Origin: DTU078 sp033808535
GTDB taxonomy: Bacteria; Bacillota; Clostridia; Oscillospirales; CAG-272
DNA length: 7,380 nt
Reading direction: 5' to 3'
NCBI GenBank assembly: GCA_033808535.1
Contig: JAPXNL010000118.1
Location: forward strand, 1 to 7,380
Part shown: piece after piece, positions 5,291 to 7,380 of the stretch
Layout: every line of letters starts with the position of its first letter
Position numbering within the stretch: the stretch's first letter is position 1
The notes under the pieces: generated by a model
Told to the model about the DNA's origin: nothing
What the model saw: only the letters and a program-made list of their open reading frames with translations
Databases searched by the model: none
Made by a program: the position numbers and the translations under genes

Positions 5291-7084
5291 ATGGATGAAC
5301 TTATAAAGCGTTCGCAGCAAAACCCCGAATATACCTGGAATTTGACAGACCTTTACCCGAGCGATGAAGCGTGGCTTGCCGCTTATGGCGAGGTGTCGGC
5401 TGCCACCCAGCGCGTTGCCGATTATGCCGGGCGGCTCGGGTCGTCTGCTGCTGATCTGTACGGATTTCTCACACTGTCCGAGGAGGTCTCGGAGGATGTC
5501 CGGCGCGTCTATTGTTATGCGATGCTGAAAAGCGACGAGGACAAGGGTGACTCAAAATACGCCGACTATTTCGGGCGCGCCGTGTCGCTTATCACCGACT
5601 ACAGCTCGAAAACCGCGTTTTCCGGGCCTGAGATTGTCGCCATACCCGACGAAACGCTTGAGCGGTTCTACAATGACGAGCCAAGGCTCAAGGTTTTCAA
5701 GCGCACTCTGGATGTAATCCGTGCGGCAAAGGATCACACGCTCTCGCCGGCGGAGGAAAGCCTGCTCGCGGCGGCCGGTGAGATTGCAAACGCGCCCGAA
5801 AATATCGCGTCGCAGTTCCGCAACGCCGACCTGAAGTTCCCCGATATCATAGGCGCGGACGGCAAACCGCAGCGTGTCACACAGGGCAATTTCATACCGC
5901 TCATGGAGTCGCCGGACGTCAATATAAGACGGCAGGCGTTTGAGTCTGTCTACCATACCTATGATAAATATAAGAATTCCGTGGCTGCGATGCTCGACGC
6001 GCAGATTAAGCAGCTCACATTTTTCCGGCGGGCGAGGAAATTCGGCTCCAACCTTGAAAAATCGCTGTTCGGGACCGAGGTGCCCGTCGCTGTATATGAA
6101 AATCTGATCAGATCGGTCAACGACCGCCTGCCTGTGATGCACAAGTACATCGCGCTGCGCAAGAAACTGCTCGGCGTGGACGAGCTGCACATGTACGACC
6201 TGTACACCCCTATCGTGCCCGACGTTGATGTTAAATATCCGTATGAGCTGTCGTGCGAGCTCTGCCGCAAGGCGCTGGAACCGCTGGGCGGACAATATCT
6301 TGCCGCGCTCGACGAGGGATTTGCGAACCGATGGATTGACGTTTATGAAAACGAGGGCAAGCGCGGCGGCGCGTATTCGATGGGCGCGCGTCCGCATCCA
6401 TATGTGCTGCTCAACCACAAGGATACGCTCGACAGCATGTTCACGCTCGCGCATGAGATGGGGCACGCGCTGCATTCGTATTTCTCCGCTAAAACCCAGC
6501 GACCGGTATATGCAGATTATGTTATTTTCGTTGCTGAGGTGGCTTCGACCTTCAACGAGTCGCTGCTCATGCAGTACCTGCTCAAGACTACCGAGGACGA
6601 AAAGCAGCGCGCCTACCTTATCAACCACTTCCTGGAGCAGTTCCGGACGACTCTCTACCGCCAGACGATGTTCGCGGAGTTCGAGCTTGAGATTAACCGC
6701 ATGTCAGAGTCGGGTGTGACGCTGACCGCCGACGCGCTCTGCGATGCTTATTACAAGCTCAACCAGAAATATTACGGCGACGGCATTACGGTCGACCGCG
6801 AGATCGCGATTGAGTGGGCGCGGATCCCGCATTTCTTCTATGATTTCTATGTATATCAGTACGCGACCGGTTACTCCGCCGCGATCGCGCTCTCGGAAAA
6901 GGTGCTGCGTGAAGGCCAACCCGCCGTGGATGCTTACCTTGAGTTCCTCTCCAGCGGCAACATCGCCGACCCGATTACATTGCTGCGCCGTGCCGGGGTG
7001 GATATGACCTCGCCCGCACCGTTGAGCGACGCGCTCGCATTGTTCGACCGGCTTATCGACGAGCTGGATGCGCTCATGGCTTAG
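5291..7084 (+). CDS. pepF: Oligoendopeptidase F (M3 family zinc metallopeptidase)
   Basis: This is a cytoplasmic zinc endopeptidase of 597 residues, the usual length for PepF, which cuts short peptides and supplies amino acids after peptide uptake or protein turnover. An N-terminal helical M3 region (about 1-200, with YTWNLTDLYPSDEAW near 14-28) is followed by the catalytic domain. The HExxH motif is TLAHEMGHALHSYF, with zinc ligands His388 and His392 and catalytic Glu389. The third ligand is probably Glu416 in VAEVASTFNE, 24 residues on. The substrate-side motif HFFYDFYVYQYATGYSA (514-530) is typical of PepF. No signal peptide is present and no key residue is missing. The gene stands alone with its own promoter, divergent from an MFS transporter. 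If the shared promoter box is real, peptidase and permease are co-regulated, but the family of the permease does not point to peptide uptake. Confidence 0.96.
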   Translation: MDELIKRSQQNPEYTWNLTDLYPSDEAWLAAYGEVSAATQRVADYAGRLGSSAADLYGFLTLSEEVSEDVRRVYCYAMLKSDEDKGDSKYADYFGRAVSLITDYSSKTAFSGPEIVAIPDETLERFYNDEPRLKVFKRTLDVIRAAKDHTLSPAEESLLAAAGEIANAPENIASQFRNADLKFPDIIGADGKPQRVTQGNFIPLMESPDVNIRRQAFESVYHTYDKYKNSVAAMLDAQIKQLTFFRRARKFGSNLEKSLFGTEVPVAVYENLIRSVNDRLPVMHKYIALRKKLLGVDELHMYDLYTPIVPDVDVKYPYELSCELCRKALEPLGGQYLAALDEGFANRWIDVYENEGKRGGAYSMGARPHPYVLLNHKDTLDSMFTLAHEMGHALHSYFSAKTQRPVYADYVIFVAEVASTFNESLLMQYLLKTTEDEKQRAYLINHFLEQFRTTLYRQTMFAEFELEINRMSESGVTLTADALCDAYYKLNQKYYGDGITVDREIAIEWARIPHFFYDFYVYQYATGYSAAIALSEKVLREGQPAVDAYLEFLSSGNIADPITLLRRAGVDMTSPAPLSDALALFDRLIDELDALMA

Positions 7085-7123
7085 TCTGGTGCCGCAATAT
7101 AAGTTATTAAAAAGATATGTGTG

Positions 7124-7379
7124 GGGGGATAAGATCCCCCATACCCCCGCAATCTGCTTCGCCTTATACTTAAGGTGTTGCTATCATTTATAATTATTCC
7201 TCGCTCCGCCACCCTGTTTGGTCTAGGGACTCAAATGGGCGGCGTGGCGAGGAATTACTATACTTGATAGAACTACCGTTAAACCTGTACCGGAGCAGCA
7301 CATTCCTACGGTCGGTTGCACTTACTTAATATTTTATATCAGCACTGCGGGGGTTCGGGGGTGGTCTTACCACCCCCGA
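7124..7379. repeat. Mirror-image end modules: hairpin with AAG loop plus ACCCCCGCA
   Basis: The left module is GGGGGAT-AAG-ATCCCCC (7124-7140), two bases, then ACCCCCGCA (7143-7151). The right module is TGCGGGGGT (7346-7354), then TCGGGGGTGGT-CTT-ACCACCCCCGA (7355-7379). Read on the minus strand, the right module becomes a hairpin with an AAG loop followed directly by ACCCCCGCA, the same order and loop as the left one. So the two ends of a stretch of about 256 bp are inverted copies in architecture and, for nine bases, exact in sequence. This resembles terminal inverted repeats of a small non-autonomous element or paired stem-loops of an RNA. No target-site duplication can be judged because the window ends at 7380. 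Confidence 0.55.
7196..7255. repeat. 60-nt long imperfect hairpin, possible structured RNA
   Basis: ATTCCTCGC (7196-7204) pairs with GCGAGGAAT (7247-7255). The pairing continues inward as CGCC/GGCG, CCC/GGG, TTTG/CAAA and GTC/GAC, interrupted by single mismatches or a bulge, and closes on a four-base TAGG loop (7224-7227). I count about 25 pairs including two G-U pairs on the plus strand. It is central within the region bounded by the mirrored end modules. I do not recognise it as a known RNA family. Confidence 0.55.
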
Positions 7380-7380
7380 C

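Larger units (their letters stand above)
7085..7380. other. Gene-free structured region after pepF
   Basis: I see no convincing coding sequence on either strand here: no long frame, and no good ribosome site before a start. The first 35 bases are AT-rich. From about 7122 the stretch is built of inverted repeats: a G/C hairpin and ACCCCCGCA block on the left, a small CCTTA/TAAGG repeat (7162-7175), a 60-nt long hairpin (7196-7255), a less structured AT-rich part, and the mirror-image block and hairpin on the right up to the last bases. Neither end hairpin shows a standard terminator T-run on the plus strand within the window. Confidence 0.6.

Noticed and set aside
5552..6628. Minus-strand 358-codon frame
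   Set aside because: It lies wholly antisense to pepF, which has all its catalytic motifs. The frame is Arg/Leu/Val-rich and is the usual shadow of a G/C-ending-codon gene.
7346..7380. GGGGGTTCGGGGG as the T-arm of a tRNA gene
   Set aside because: No acceptor, D-arm or anticodon stem fits around it, and the G/C run is better explained by the mirrored hairpin module.

Overview
The window looks like chromosomal DNA from an anaerobic Bacillota, most likely class Clostridia. The evidence is strong Shine-Dalgarno sequences, G/C-ending codons in genes set between AT-rich promoters, and protein types common in gut clostridia: a CoA-disulfide reductase with a rhodanese tail, a Crp/Fnr regulator of the clostridial type, PepF and a small WCGPC thioredoxin. 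This assignment is inference from protein style; no rRNA or tRNA is present to confirm it.

Layout. Positions 1-3174 hold a sulfur and redox group. On the minus strand lie a partial rhodanese lipoprotein (running off the left edge) and, just upstream of it in the same direction, a flavin- and rhodanese-containing CoA-disulfide/persulfide reductase. Diverging from the reductase across a gap of only 44 bp is a Crp/Fnr-type regulator on the plus strand. Beyond it, a thioredoxin on the minus strand converges on the regulator. The gap between regulator and thioredoxin holds a strong GC-rich hairpin. The thioredoxin diverges from a RimJ/RimL-type N-acetyltransferase, and the AT-rich region between them holds two 13-bp palindromes of the same design (GTGACCNGGTCAC), 33 bp apart.

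Positions 3318-7084 hold the acetyltransferase (+), an MFS transporter (-) whose 3' end overlaps it, and oligoendopeptidase F (+). Transporter and peptidase diverge from recognisable sigma-70 type promoters, and both promoters carry the same 10-base box. This makes co-regulation of a permease and an intracellular peptidase plausible, but the transporter substrate is unknown.

Positions 7085-7380 contain no convincing gene. They hold an unusual structured stretch: G/C-rich hairpins at both ends in mirror-image arrangement (each with an AAG loop on one strand and an ACCCCCGCA block), around a 60-nt sequence that folds into one long imperfect hairpin. It could be a small palindromic mobile element or a structured RNA. 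It touches the window edge and may continue.

As a whole, the left half reads as a reactive-sulfur (persulfide, CoA disulfide) handling locus with its own regulator. The right half is ordinary metabolism with interesting regulatory DNA. No CRISPR array, phage module or toxin-antitoxin pair is visible.
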